A stretch of DNA of 64,000 bases from Hymenolepis diminuta (GCA_900708905.1 CAADRB010000099.1:62001-126000), one strand, 5' to 3'; counted from the first letter of the stretch, positions 12,747 to 27,120 are shown. Numbers and translations are program-made. Notes: generated by a model from the sequence alone, not told the origin.

Positions 12747-15700
12747 TTATCTCAGTTCAAATTCAGTAAACAAACCTGTAAATTTAAAATCGAAATAATT
12801 CAGATTTGGTGCGTAAGGAATTTTTATGACATCCTTAAATGGAACTAGAGCTAAAAGTATTAATGAACAAGATTTAAATAAACAAAATAATATATTTTAT
12901 TAATTAAACCTACTTACACAATGGGTTTATTATCGGATCGAGGAATTGACGATTTCCTATATCGAAAAAGAATGAAAAGTTAATGGGTTGAAGTTGCGAC
13001 GATACAATTACGGCAAGAAAAAATGCGTGTAGGTATTATTGATAATATACCTGACATATAATCTTGCATAGCTAAATTAATAAATAAAAAATCAAAATTA
13101 AGTTGTTTGAAAAAACGTACTCTGTTGACATAAAGTAAATTTTTATTCATTTGTAAAAAAGGGCGAAATATTATGCTCCTACAAAATCATAATTTATTTT
13201 TATTATTAAGACCTTGAGTAAGCACAGCATATGGAGCTTTGCTGACTTAAGATCTGTGGCAATCTCATCCCAGTTATTTTAAAACATTAAGTTTTGCCTC
13301 TTTATTTAATGTAAGGAAAACCGAATTGAAGCGCCAAGACGGTCAGTAAGCGTTGAATATCGTAGACAAGTATTTACTGCAATCCTAGAAACGAATCATG
13401 AAATTTTAAAAGTGTGCTACTCGTTTTGTAAATGTTACACAAATGGAATTGAAAAAATACAATTGAGGTAAGAGACTCTCAATATTACCATTCATAGAAC
13501 ACTCCGTTAGACGTATACAGTTGCTACCCGCAATTGAAATTGTAAATTTTTGCATTACTAATCCACTTACACGGTACTCAGCATGTACATATTTATATGT
13601 GTGAAACTATTACAGAATTTGTATCCAAATGTTATTTAGCTATATTCATAAAAGCGTTGCCACAAATCAAGCTTTTAAACTCTGACTACTCCCAGAAAAC
13701 ACTTCTTCTGCCATCTAACAAACTGGTATGGATTTATTGACATGTGCGATTCGTAAATGACATTTAAACACAAATAGTCTTCAGTTAAAACGTGTAGTGC
13801 ATTTGTTTTTTTTCATTTACAGCTACTTTAAATGTTCTCGGATATCACATTCAGGGAAGATGTGAAAGATAAAAATGCAAAATGCGAAATCAAAATTCTT
13901 TGAATTCTAAAATTCTAAATTTGTCAGTTAAAACCTGTTCAAATTTTCATTTAATGAGAACATTAGCAGTATACATAAAGTACAAAATCATGGGGTCATC
14001 CTTGAAATAAGAATATCTCCAACGTATCGGGAACCACATGCAAAATACCAAGATGATGATAACGAAAACACGTCTTGACTATATCATATCTTAGTTTATT
14101 TTCGATGTAAATTATATAAGTAGGCTAACAAGACGAATTCGTTCATGGGAGAAATCAATCCCACTCAAGCCACTATGTCTCAAAATGAATTTCCATGAGA
14201 ACAGGCAGAAAGGGCTGAATACCACAACATCTACGTTTTTCAACATGAAAGACCTTGAACTAAGCTCCAGCTGATCACAACTCAGCAGTAAATTACTAAT
14301 CACAAATCAAAGAAAAAGTAAATCATACATGTCTAAAAATTCAAATAAAAGAGGAATTCTATTTTTTAAATTCATTTACGATTCATCTCTTTATAAATAT
14401 CATATAAAGCCATTCTATAATCATTCGAATGATGTACAGAGATCGCATCAGGTACTTTTATTAAATTTTTAAAAATGCTAAATTAGTGGAATATTTCAAG
14501 TCCTAATATAAATAAATAATCTTGGTCCTTTACCTGAAGCTCTTGACTGTATTATTACTGAAATGAATAATAAAAATAACAATAAAACATGAATTTATTG
14601 AAAATAATACTTAAATTTCAAAAATAGCACTAATTACGTCTTTCATCATCATCAGAAAAATCTAAAAACTCGAAAAAGTTAAAAAATATACTGAAGACGG
14701 GAATCATGGCATACAGATATGAGAAATATGTAATTTCTTACAAAATTCCAGAGGGGTAGGTGACATTTCTGCGTTACTTGCTATTATCATATGAATAAAT
14801 GACAGAAAGTTTATTTATTGGTAGTAAAATATACATCACAAACATTATTTTGATAAAATAATTTTCATAAAAGACATTTCTATTAAAAATTAATTTACCT
14901 TGCAAATTTTTAGCATAAAATGTCACTATAGTGCGTAAACATTTCGAAATTCAATTTAAAATTCATTGCATTCAATTAGTCAAAACAAATGAACGTGAAT
15001 TTACAATCATTTATCGCTTTAAGCAGCTGCTTAAAGATATTTTCACAATCTTGAGAAGAGAAATAAGTAAATAGTTTCAGATAAATTTATCCAAACTACT
15101 ACACTTACACACCCTATAAAGGCTCACTTATTCCAGATTTGAAAATCTTCGTCAAAATCCTATTGACAACAACCCAGTATGCTGTAATCAAATAGTAACA
15201 TTAATAAATATCAATTTAACGGGTAATTATTGCGTAATATTTTCAATATCGTTTATTAAATTGATTTCATACTGTCATATGAAACAGTATCGGGTTCCGT
15301 ATTATATAACTGTCTATTGCCTATTGAAATAGTAAAAAACATTATGCAAATAACTTTTTGAACAAGTGAGACTTTAAAATTATTTAATTTACTTCTTTGT
15401 ATCTCGATCGATATATCGCGGTAGGCATTTTGCCATAGAAATAGTTCTAAAGGTAACGTTTATTGAGCTATTGTACTACCAGTTTGAATCAACCTACCCT
15501 CGTCATGCAATTCATTTTCAATACTTTTAAATCCTTTAAAAAATTTCGACTTATTTATAAATTCAGAGGTAAAAAAAGAATTCTTCAAAGATATTATTTT
15601 TAAAATACTTGCCGTTTGTTGATGCCAGAAAGTAGGCAGTATCATGGCCTTATTAAGGATTAGTCAATTAGATTAAAAGGCAAATTTTTGAAGAGTTAAA

Positions 15701-18700
15701 TGCATTTGCCTACCTGTACTTAAGAATCCGTGTTCTTTTGGCCCATTATCCATACATACAAATGTTGCAGCTGCGAAGGAAACATTTTAAAATAATAACT
15801 GCCGATTAAAGAGAAATCGTTATTCTGCTTATAAGTTTGGAGGAGTAATTGTATATATAAATGAGTATTAGCAATTTTAATGAGTCTGTTGATAGGACTT
15901 TGCCCATCGAATCCCACTAAGTTAAATATTTTGGGCTAGTATCCACCAGCTGTCCCCAAAATGGCTTGACTTACTTTCATCTAAATCAATCCCTTCTAAA
16001 TACTGCGGACATAGAGATTAAATCCGAAAGTTTTAACTTTTATTCCCGATTCCTACCCGATTTCTCCTTTCATCATTTATTTTTCGTATTTATAGTCTTT
16101 ATCTCAGTTGAAAATATGTAATATTTTGACTTTACACGCATATAAACAGTAAGATACGTAGAGGTTAAAGGATAATCAAAGAATAACAACATTTGCAACA
16201 TCAAAAAACATCAGATTGTTAGTTTTGCGTAGGCGAATAATCATTCTTAATGACATCTAACATTTTAAAAACTATTAATTGTTGTTTCATTAGCAGAAGT
16301 GTGAAATGATATTTTGTTGAAATGAGTGAGGGCTTGATGTAATTTTCCACGTGGGAAATTCCAAAGATATAACATTATCTCTGAAGAATTACAGAAAATT
16401 TACCTATTTTGGTTTGAAAGTCACAGCTGGAAAACATTTAAAAAGCCGTGACAGAAACAGATTAAACTATTAGAAAAGAAAGTATTTAAGGAAACTAAAA
16501 TCACCACAGTTGAAATTAACAACGAATTCAATGCAGTTCTGTTAGGGACTGAAGCGCAATCTTGATTGGAGGAATAGCAAAAGAGGAAATTGGAATAAAA
16601 TTTAGTGTGTTTACTACTTTTCTCGACTTTGCAAACTTGATAACCACAAGATAGAAAGAAAACAGAGACATCACTGAAATAAAATAAAAGCAAACCCTAA
16701 ATTTAAACTTCAGAACATGAAGTGAAAGTCAACAACTTAACAAATCACGTACTCAAATCAACAAATATATTCTCTAATGAATCACACCAATATTGCTTCG
16801 CCCTGTATTTAGCTACTTTCTCGTGTTTGAACTTTACGAAATTTGAAATGCTCATTGGTAATAATAACAATAGTATTAAGGTATAGATTAAATAATATAT
16901 CTCTTCATTAAAATATAGACTATTGTTAAAAGATCTGCTATTTAAAATATTTGCCATGAGTAGAATAAAAAATATGATGCAGTTGTAGAAAATTTTTTTG
17001 GGTCACAAGAGGAAAGCTAACAAATTGTTTTCATGGTTATTTAAAGTTGGCTAATAACTATTCGCAATCCAAAAACTAAAGGAATAACACATCAATCATA
17101 AATATTAATTTACCACTTGTGAGTACAAATGGAGTCATAAAATCAAAATATATTGGTCCTATTAATACAAAATATATATTTTAAGTGGAGTTATTCTTCA
17201 ATTCTTAAATGTTCACTCATATAAATAAGCTTTCACCTATTGCTGTTGATTGGCTGTTTAAAAAAATTATTTTCACGGCCTTGTAGAATTCTAAAGATAA
17301 AATAAATGAATGAAATAAATCTTTCGAATATAACTTTCCATTAATCAAAACAAATTACCCGTAATTGTAAATGGTTCTTGAGCTTAAATTTTAACAAAAG
17401 CATAATGTAGTGCAAATATGGTAAAACAAAAATGTTTATGAATAATAATAAATATTTACAGTTATTTATTAATAAGTCCGCAGTCATAATCACTCGAGAG
17501 GATTCACATCCGTGTTTTTCAGACATTGGAATCATACAAACGACTTTTAAAGTAAATTTTAAAACGTACAGTTATTAGAATGTAAACAAAATTAAACTTT
17601 TATCCTTGGACTTCGACCTTCAGTGCAATCGTCACTTAACCAATTCATACTATTATGCTTCCAGATACCCTCTTGAATCTTATATCAGATGGATCTTAAA
17701 TACCAAAGTGTGCCGATATTAATTGGTAAAATTTCCTTTTCGAAGGTGGATAGAAATTTCTTTGAAGAAAGCGTTTCCCAGCTCTCTCCTTGAATGAAAG
17801 GACCAAATCACGAAGTCCGTCTAGTGAGAAACTCGAATTCTGCCACTTCAGTCCTGATTAAACAGATTTAATCGGCCGCTTCTTCATTTAGCTAGCTGAG
17901 TATAAACGAATGGGCCTGGAACCCGCGACCTTCAACTTCGTTTACGTCCCCGCCAATCACTTCACTATCGCTTGGCGCTTAATTTCTGACATTTACAGCC
18001 ATCATTAAATGACAAAATGCAATTCATGCATCTCAACATGACTTAAAATTATATAAACGTTATCGGATCTAGTTCTTTTAACACTTAGCCTAACTTTAAC
18101 AAAGAAATTAAACAAATCTTAAAACAAAATAAATATTACATTTAAATTCCTCAAAAAAGTCGCCTAGCTCGCAAAATCCATATTTGTATGGATGAAGAAC
18201 TAAAAATGTAAAATATGGCCTGAGAACGTCGGACACATGCATTTTGTACATAATTTTAAATTTTAATTTACCAGTTCTTGGAATTCGCGCATCTGTAATA
18301 AAAATAATGCATCACTTTTAAAAAAACCGAATATCACGATAAAGTCTGTTGACCCTGTAAAGTTTAAACTGCAAAACATACCCGGGTTTATTTGAGATGT
18401 TGTTTGTAATATGGCGTTTTGATCCACAAAAGCTCTTTAATTGTAAAAAAATATAATTTTATACACATATTATTAACAAAGTTAGTACAAAGTCAATGTT
18501 AAAAAACGGAGGTCATTTATAAATATCTTACACCGAAAAAGCCATTTCTAAAATAATAACATTACTGAATTATTTATCAGAGTTTTAATTGGATCAATTT
18601 GTTTTGCTTTAGTTAAACAGTAGTTCGATTTTTTAAATCAAAATCTAACACAAAGAGCAAGAAAAACATGAGCAGCCAAAATAATTTTAATCATTTTACT

Positions 18701-19818
18701 GCAAGTAAAATTAAGTTTGGATCAAAATTAATAAAACTTAAAACGCGTTTGTTAGTTAAACTGAAAGGAATCCGTGAACGTCAACCAGAATTATTGAAAG
18801 AATAACACAGTCTGCACAACGATAGCTTTGAACATTAAATCTTTACCGTCCAGTTCTTATTTACCAATATGACAATAATTTATCTGATCGCACGATTAAT
18901 GTATCAGCAATTTGCGTAAAACAGGTATCGATTTTGCAATAAAAAGAAATTGCCCAGATTAAATTACCTAGTGATACGGGCGAAAAACCTTTTACAATTA
19001 AGGTGAATTATTAGTTAGAACGCAGCTATTTTGGAAAGGATCCGTAATGTCAGGAAGAGGAAAACCAGGGCCTTTATATAATGAATACAAAAATGGTACA
19101 AATCTTTTTTTCTTTTCCTTTTTATTATGTTGAAAAGCATACTGAATAAGACACTTTAAATATACATCTTTAGGCTTTAGTTAGAACCTGGTATTTGTTT
19201 CAATTACAAGTGAAGCCACTTTAGACCATAAATAGGCAGAAATCAATAAATTGTCGCGGAATTTAAATAATTTATTTTTAAAATGTAAAAACAAAGATTT
19301 TTAAATGAAAGTGTGCCTTTCAAATATTCTGTAACACAAAGCTTCATAGATATTTTAAAATTATGTATTCTTATCTACAGTGTTTTAAATATATTAATTT
19401 CATACTACTTCATTTTTGTACTTTTATTACGAAACGCTCTATTATTTTCATTTATAGCAGGGCCTGGTAACAGTAAGTTCAGAATATTATTTGAATAATG
19501 TCATTAAAATAGACACTTAAAATTTTGAATCAAACCGTAACTACTTCTAAAACTCCAACCACTGAAGCAGGACTAAAGTAAAGAAGAATATCTAATACTG
19601 ACTTTATTTATAAAATATATACTAAATGCTTATAGATATGCACAACTATAATGCAAGTTACTACAGTTTGTGGCAACAAAATTTGTTTATCTTTTTGCAG
19701 ATCAGGATCCAATTTTGATATATTCCCTTCTTCTTACGCCATGAGCGCATGAATTGCAGCTTACAAAAATTAATCCGAAAAATAAATCGCCTAAAGGCGA
19801 AAGAAACTTTGACTTCAT
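12747..19818 (-). CDS. Micro-exon gene 2 (unknown protein of up to about 204 aa)
   Basis: Minus-strand exons in order: 18432-18382 (51 bp), 18292-18272 (21), 17382-17359 (24), 15980-15975 (6, tentative), 15770-15714 (57), 15533-15498 (36), 15446-15393 (54), 15181-15128 (54), 14925-14899 (27), 14768-14742 (27), 14557-14534 (24), 13071-13051 (21), 12956-12918 (39) and last exon 12850-12747. All internal ones are multiples of three and all are open in phase 1. Four of them (57, second 54, first 27 and the last exon) are open only in phase 1. Pieces are FVDQNAILQTTSQINP, ATFVCMDNGPKEHGFLST, FKSIENELHDE, LFLWQNAYRDISIEIQR, YWVVVNRILTKIFKSGI, NRQFLDPIINPL and LVPFKDVIKIPYAPNLNYF. The stop is at 12749-12747, with AATAAA at 12724-12719. 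The 5' end is least certain: 18547-18532 (16 bp) plus a signal-peptide-like ATG exon at 19818-19765 (MKSKFLSPLGDLFFGLIF) would complete a 615 nt frame. No family recognised. The exon pattern matches flatworm MEGs. Confidence 0.5.
17800..17995 (-). repeat. tRNA-derived SINE-like relic
   Basis: On the minus strand an A-box-like TAGTGAAGTGATTGG is followed by a B-box-like GGGTTCCAGGCC, the spacing of a tRNA-type RNA polymerase III promoter. The tail beyond (17815-17860) shares CTAGTGAGAA..CGAATTCTGCCA with 31490-31520, so it is a repeat family. It sits in a long intron of micro-exon gene 2. Confidence 0.4.
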
Positions 19819-21775
19819 AATAAAGTAAATTTTAAAGACTGATCGACGGCGCTGTAACCCTGAAACAATATATGCTCCCATCCTATCAAGTAATTTGTAC
19901 ATAAGAAATGGTTATTTTTAAGGAAATAATTTAGAAAATAATCATGTTGACCAGCAGTTAAAGTGCTGAATTAATTATTTTTACGATCGTAAGTTTAAAG
20001 GTAACAATGCTATGTTTGTTTTACCATGTAATCATGAACTAACATCCTAACAGACAGAGAATTTGTAGAGTTAATTATTTCTGGCATTGCGTTATATGAA
20101 TTGGCACAATGCATATCTTCTAAGTCCTATGTCACATGCTTGATGACCATCAATACCTACTCAGTGAGCGGAATGACTGATACAGATAAGTTCTAGCTGT
20201 TACAGCAGGTAGCAGAATTTGGATTTCACGAGAGAGAATGGTTGCGACAAGCGATTGAAGCTTTCTACAATCAATAATTATGTCAGGAGCACTAAGCTAC
20301 TAAATGCACAAACTGAGAAAGACGAGGGATAACGAGAAGAGGCATGATTATGGTTTTGAAGATGTTTAGGTCAGTTATTGTTTAATTAAAATTGTTCTTC
20401 CTTTATAAATTGATGTATACAATTATTTTAAATTTGCTTAATGCTGGTATTTTAGTATGGTAATCCTCAAATCAAGTGCTTAGGAACGTCCTGAATAATT
20501 AAAATTAGACTGTGAGACTGAATAATCGATTAATAATGTTACTAACGCTTAAAAAAGTACAGTAAAAAATTAGAAAGTTCAGATCTTTTTACGTTTGAGC
20601 AAATGTTTTTTCCATAATAGGCATCTCTTCCCGTTGATCCATCAAGTAAATTAAATTTACTTTAATTACCAGTTAAAATATTCATTATATTAGGACAAAT
20701 TTGCTCAATGAACTAATTGATTATACTCAGTGATTGATTGGCTCAAGATATCCGAAAATTTAATTTTAATAAAAAATATATTTAGATTTGCCTTTTAGAA
20801 TATTTACGTTTTTATTGTCTAAATTCAATTTTACTAACTAGATATACATCTTAGTGATTGTGGAAAGTGAATTTCTTATACGTTTAAAGCAAATGGTTTT
20901 TTTTCGAGGCGAGCATTTGTTTCAAATTTAAATCTCCCGATTTCCCGATAAATTGTTTTTTTTTGTTTTAAAGACTGTCTTGACTCAAATATTTCGAATG
21001 GAAATTCAAGTATACGTAAAAAGTTAACTGAAGGTTCGTAGCTTTTGTGATTTATTGAACATGAACTCGAATTTCAATAAATGTCTGAAATGCATAGTTA
21101 TTATTCAATATTGAGATCAACGCAATTACAAAATAGAAGTTTTGTTCATAAAGGAAAGAGTTATTCTAGTAGGCAAAAAATTACAGCATAACACGGAATG
21201 AATTTTGAAAGTATTAACAATTTTTAAACTTAATATAGAGCTCCATTTCCCTAATATATGTTATGAAAACACCAGGAACAAAACTACATATTTTAATTAG
21301 TTTACCAATTAGAAAATTATAAACATCAATAAATCTTACAAGTTACTAAAAACAGGTAAACGAGCAGAGATTTTTGTAAGAAAACAATATTTCCAGCACA
21401 AAAATATATTTTTGCGTACCCAGTAAATTAGGTTAGTACTATTTCATTGGTTTAATTTATTATAATACTATATCACTGTTTGATTATAAAAAATGTAATC
21501 ATAATTTTAGCGCCTTTCTGACAAGTCAAGTTGCAGATTAATAATGACATAAATCATCAGTTAAATAAACGTAAAATTTATATTTCATGGACAATTAACG
21601 TTTAAACTTAACCTAATTCATCAATCGAATTATTATTTTGTGACTGATGGATGCATAATTTGGCAGTCAAGATAATGATAAATGTAAGTTAAAACAATAT
21701 AATGTTTTCTTCTCTCTGCCAAATGCAATATGAATATCTTTGAGCTTTGTTTAATACATTCTTGTTATTAGATTT

Positions 21776-21831
21776 NNNNNNNNNNNNNNNNNNNNNNNNN
21801 NNNNNNNNNNNNNNNNNNNNNNNNNNNNNNN
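21776..21831. other. Assembly gap (56 N)
   Basis: Run of N. Confidence 0.99.
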
Positions 21832-22895
21832 GAGTTAATTCAAGAACCAGAATGAACTCTGATCAAAATCATTTCTACAAAACAAAATATATTATGACAA
21901 AAAACTGTTTACGGTAAATGCAATTTGTGAATAAAAATCAATTAAATATAATAATTTATAACTACTGTATTAAATACTTCGAAGTTCGATTGAGTGAAGA
22001 TCAAAACAGATTTGTAGGTAAAAAAGTTATTTTCAATTGTTGAAATAGTATGGGATACATCGATTTAAAAATATCTTAAGCATGTCTTTGGTTGTAGCGG
22101 ATGCTACATCAATAAGTCTTTTTGCTACACCTAAGTAATCCTCCTAAGCAGTCCAAATAGCCTCTAGCAGAGTCCTCTATTATCGATTTATTCCCAAATT
22201 AGCTATGCTATGCCCAAAATAGCAAGAACAAGTAATGCGTTGAGTGGAGAGGGTTTATTGCTCTCTTCCTTGGTGCCGTGTGTCAAAGACTCAGTCATCA
22301 AATACAAAACCACGCTAGTCTGCAGGGATCTTGATTGCTGATTGGTTGAGGAGGTCTCTGCATGCACGCCGCGCTAGTTCTCTACGCTACTGGTTACATA
22401 ACGCACTTCCCAGAAAGTTCTAGCGCACTTGATTCAATCAGCCTTGTTAGTGTTGTGAGTCCCACATGGTCAATAGTATTCTGACCTAATCCGTTTGTTC
22501 TCCTTTAATATCAAATAATCATCCTATTAAAAAAGCACTAAAATTTAATCACATTCTTCAAAATTGCAATTTTTACACGGGAACAATAGTCGAGAAAGTA
22601 ATTTTAGATATTTGCTATCTGACATATTTAAATTTCATTTTAATTGGTGATAATTAAAATATTGATGTATTTTTTGTTTAGATAATAATTATTTAATTTG
22701 GTTTCGATTATAATTATCCATTTAAATAGATAATGTTGCTGAATTTTATTTTAAGATGAACGGTAGTAAACAAATTTTTATTTTTCCGCCACAGAATAGA
22801 TAGAAGCTACACGTGAGTAGAATTAAATATTGTGGTACAAACAATGTCCAGATTTCTATTATTGTAGCAATAGTTATTTCATCATATAATATGTT

Positions 22896-22918
22896 TGCAT
22901 ATATATATATATATATAT
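22896..22918. repeat. (AT)n microsatellite
   Basis: Uninterrupted alternating A and T, followed by GTATGTAC. Confidence 0.85.
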
Positions 22919-25900
22919 GTATGTACATTCAAAGAATGCCGTTGAGTGTTTAATTCGTACTTTACAAGTAGATGTAAACGAAGAGATTGATCAAAATATG
23001 CAACTTCATAGCTTGTTTGAAACTTTACTGATTATAAAATGCATTTAAACTTATGACTTGGATTATTTTTCATATAAGGAAACCAATAATCATCCTTTGG
23101 TATGGTCCACACATGCCTAAATGTTATCAAACTGTACTAAAATATATATAATAGCGCTAAAAAACTTGAATTAATTTGTTAAAGTTAAATTTTAAATTGA
23201 AATGAGTGTATTAACGTATACTTCCCGTTGAGGAATCAAGTAGTTGTCAATTAAATCATTATCTAGGAAGAATGGCATTTTTCGCTATTGACTTCAAAAA
23301 ATTCAATCCTACGGTTTGCTATTTCTTCATTTCTCACAATCGATCATATAGCTAAGCTGCGTTTTTCCGTTTGTATATTCAACCAAATGAAACTTGACTG
23401 AATTGGATTACTTTAAATTAATAATGACTGAATATATTTAGATAAGTCTATATGGTGTAAAACTGGAGATTATTATTCCCAAATAATAGATTGTTTCTGT
23501 CTGGCTAATGATCATTTAAAACTTCAATGCTATCCGTTGCAAATTAAAAAAGATCACCTAAATACATAGGAAAAGTGCAAGAATTTAATAATGAAATGTC
23601 ATTCGGTAAAATATAAACTGATAAAACTCAGGAGATCAAAATAATCTTAACGCGTTTGTATTTCAGTTTCCACAAATTGTCTAGGTCTTTTTTCATTAGT
23701 TTTACGTAGCTTTTATGCTCTCTGGACATCGAAGCGAATAGAAAGCAGGAAGTCAATGGGGAGATGTCTACATGGGGATATTATGAAATATGAATCGGGT
23801 TATACTTATTACCACGTCAGGGTGGCTCAGCGAGGAATCATATGAACACACCTACTTGAGGCCCTGGACACAGATGAATTCACAGAGAGGGAAATTGGGT
23901 TAGATAAAGACATCTCAGTAGGGTAATCGAAAGGAGATTATGAAACGGTTGTCAACAGATAACCATTAGAAGAATTTTCATACTGTTTAGGGAATTAATG
24001 ACAGCAAAAAGAGTTCAATCTTCCTAAATCTTCCTGTTCCTATTTTGGTAATCCTAGCTCTTAAACGAGTTTCTAATAAGAGAAGATCTATTGAGCTACA
24101 TTCCTACTCTGAGTCATATATTTTGCGTACCTGTTATATATTTTTAAGTTCTGGAAGTTCGTTCTGATAAAAAGGAAGAGGAAAACGATTTATTTTATTG
24201 AGAAATTACTACGTTTATACACAATATAGATACAGGGATTAATTAGCTACCTGGGAAGTCAGTGGTATATCTAAAAGCAATTTCATTACCATATACAAAC
24301 GCGGAAGAATAATAATCAATAAATTCAGTGTCCGAGGTAAGAATCTTGTTTACGAAGTTTTATGAACTCTTCATAGGGCTTCGAAAATATTCGATACTGT
24401 TTTCAAACATTATGGGCCTGAAAGATTAAGGAAATTGTGTAATATCAATATTCATCAGTTGAATAAGCTCAAACAGCGGCACAATGGGGAATCAAAAAAT
24501 GTTAATGATAATTAGAAAACTTAGCGCCACCAGTGTAGTTGAGATGAGTCACTTGCAAAGCCCTCTAAAACCGATTAATCAGTTACTCGAACTATGATGG
24601 CAACAAAACAAGTCAGGAATGCAAAAATTTTTTTATCAGAGAGGGCAGAAATTGTACATCGGAATTTAGTAGTAATCCATTCACAGTTAACATTTGAACA
24701 TATAAGTTTATTTAGATATCAGGTTAGAGTGGGGTCAGAATATAAGAAGAGTACTTAGTAAGAGGACATTAATGTCCAGAAAATAAATCAATAAAACGTT
24801 AAAGAAAGGAGTTGATTCACACTAACTACTAGCATGTGTTATACTAACACATCGCTTCAAAGTCATGGTGGGTTAAATAGTCTCAACTGCATAATTTATC
24901 GAAAAATTTAACCTGTATTAACTCCGTGCGTTAATCTCATTTGAGAGTCCGACCAACTCAGGTAAGAGATTTCCTCACAGTGGTAAAAGCTAACAGAAAA
25001 ACAGACCTTGGGTGTATTGGACACAAGGGAGGAGTGAGACTATTTGAAAATTGGAAAAGAAAAGAAATAAGCATCAGTGCAACGTGAGTAGAAAGGAGAT
25101 TGTAATAAAGAGGCCAAATTAAGATGGACCAAGTGAAATTGATTGTTTTGCTTGTATATGGGCGGCTATGATTAGCCAGGACGGTCTATTCCTTTGATCT
25201 CACCGATCTCTCAGAATGGCTGCATTATTGAGCTTTGCAATCATGTTCTATACTTTTTATGAATCCCTTCTCGCTGCATGGAGGAAGAGACAGCCAGTGT
25301 CTGAGGTCCAATGGATGCTATCGAGAACACATAGTATGCGGCCAATGACACACGAGCTTCGTGGAATTTTGGCATATTTGGACTCCTTTTTCTCCTCTGC
25401 TTACGTTCAGACACCTGTATTCAGTTACAATGTGTTCCTTTCCTATATAAACTCCTATTCTAAGGCCAATTGCAACTGCTTTACTTGTCCATCTATCAAA
25501 TAGCAATAGTCATCATCTGACAATTAGGACATCAAGACCAAGTAGTTAACGTATGCGAAAAGCAAAACTATATATTACTGAATGATTCCCAGATAATATA
25601 TGAAAGTTATGGACATTTCTTTAATATTTAATATCAATCAGTATTTTCACCATCATTCTTATATGATATTTTTCAATGAAGAAAACTGAAAATTTAATAA
25701 ATCAAAAAAGCATACAGTTCAATTTAAAATTCTGACCTGTAGATACTCAAAACTTTAGAAATTATATTCTATTTTCGTTTATGCACTTCAATTTTACCAG
25801 ATCTACACGGCTATGTTTAGGGAGAGAGAGCTTTTATTTCATTTAGATAAGGAAGACAAAATTTGGGTGATACACCCTTCATTGAAATCTCTTTATGGAT

Positions 25901-26199
25901 TATCAAATATCAACCACAAGGATATGCGAAAAAGAGGAATTATCTTCGCGAACCCTTGGTGTTACCAAATCTGTGAAATTGATAGTGAGATTGGAAGACA
26001 CTGTTAGATAATTCAACACAAACCCAATAATGAGGTGTCAAATAGTAAACTGTCCATTTCCTGTCCATCAGATAGTGCTGTAAAAATTATGGGGAAATAG
26101 ATGGCTGCCAAGTCAAATAAAATTGGATCATCTGGATTTCCCATATTTAGAAGAAGATGGCGGTAGGATTGTTAGAAGAAATGTTAATTATTTTTCCCC

Positions 26200-26860
26200 A
26201 CTCCTAATATTTCTTCCGTGAATAAAAATGTAATTTCTTCCTTTATAATTATACCTATACTTAATTATACTTAATAATTATACTTATTTGTTTAAGCCGA
26301 TACCGATTGAGAGGGAGTTTCGTTAATACATTCGTGCTGACTATTACGTGTCTTGTGATCTGCGTGGGTTATTAGCTTCTGTGTTAAGTTCTTATATTAC
26401 CTAGTTGTCTAGATTATTGTCTATGTGAGATTACTACCAGAACTCCTAGTTGGTTACGTTATAGCAGATGAGACAAAGTCGATCTTAGAAATGAAGCTGA
26501 CTAAGTGACTTTAGAGCTCAATTGAAGCAGGTTCCACCTGATTTCCTGATTTTTACTGCTATGTATAAAAAATAATACTTTCCCAAAATGATTCTTATAT
26601 GCAAGATTCTTTATTTTTCACCTTTTAACTCCCTTTTACTCGTACGAATTTATTTTCATTACCGTTGTAAATGGCGCATAATATAAACCGACCAATCGAT
26701 AAGATAATGTGCGTCTTATTTTGATGTGGTGGTTTGAGTCGTTTGTATTGTGGTGTTGGCGGGTCATACTTGTAACTAGTGCAATTCCTCAGGGAATCTA
26801 AGAGTTGGTTACGTATCCTACAGAGTAGAGCAGATCATAACACTTGCCACTACAAGAGCC
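26200..26860 (+). repeat. Dispersed repeat, near-complete copy
   Basis: Two modules are adjacent here. The first (about 26200-26470) matches 49170-49440, sharing TTGTTTAAGCC.ATACCGATTGAG, a TGTGTTAAGTT.TTATATTAC block and a GTTACGTTATA-like end. The second (about 26560-26860) matches 50830-51110 and, inverted, 1790-2080. No coding potential is seen. The copies look old. Confidence 0.6.
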
Positions 26861-27120
26861 AATGACTAAAACATCCATGAGTCCGGTATACTTACTTGAG
26901 TGGCTACAATTTATCTTATACGTTTTTCAGTGTTAAATTTAATAAAAATTTTATGCAGTTTTTAAGAACGGGTTAAAACGCATCTCAAACCGTAAAACAC
27001 TAATCTAAGAAGCTGGTGAATGCATTTTGAGTGGTTTTCGCAAATTAATTTGATTTCAAATTATTGAGTTATTGAAAAGGCATTTCCTTCAACTCACTAT
27101 TTTGAAAGTTCACTATCAGT

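Larger units (their letters stand above)
19825..27120. other. Gene-poor AT-rich stretch with one gap and repeat fragments
   Basis: No supportable coding exon. Contents seen: an assembly gap at 21776-21831; a locally GC-richer patch near 22240-22450; an (AT)n run at 22896-22918; possible transposon debris near 23700-25100; and the dispersed repeat at 26200-26860. The frames at 25216-25503 and 25813-26007 have no recognisable domain. Confidence 0.45.

Noticed and set aside
16404..16426. 23-bp candidate exon in micro-exon gene 2 (minus)
   Set aside because: Good acceptor and donor, but in phase 1 it ends in TAG. Usable only with a phase-2 start at the 16-bp exon, so left out of the main model.
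18968..18988. 21-bp candidate exon (minus)
   Set aside because: Multiple of three with usable splice sites, but it has a stop in the phase the signal-peptide exon would require.
21340..21345. 6-bp candidate exon TAACTT (minus)
   Set aside because: Splice sites look fine, but six bases with no neighbouring coding exon cannot be tested by phase.
25216..25503. 95-codon plus-strand frame
   Set aside because: No known motif, no promoter or splice support. May be transposon debris, but this cannot be shown.
25813..26007. 64-codon plus-strand frame after an AG
   Set aside because: No domain recognised, and no partner exons or polyA signal in register.
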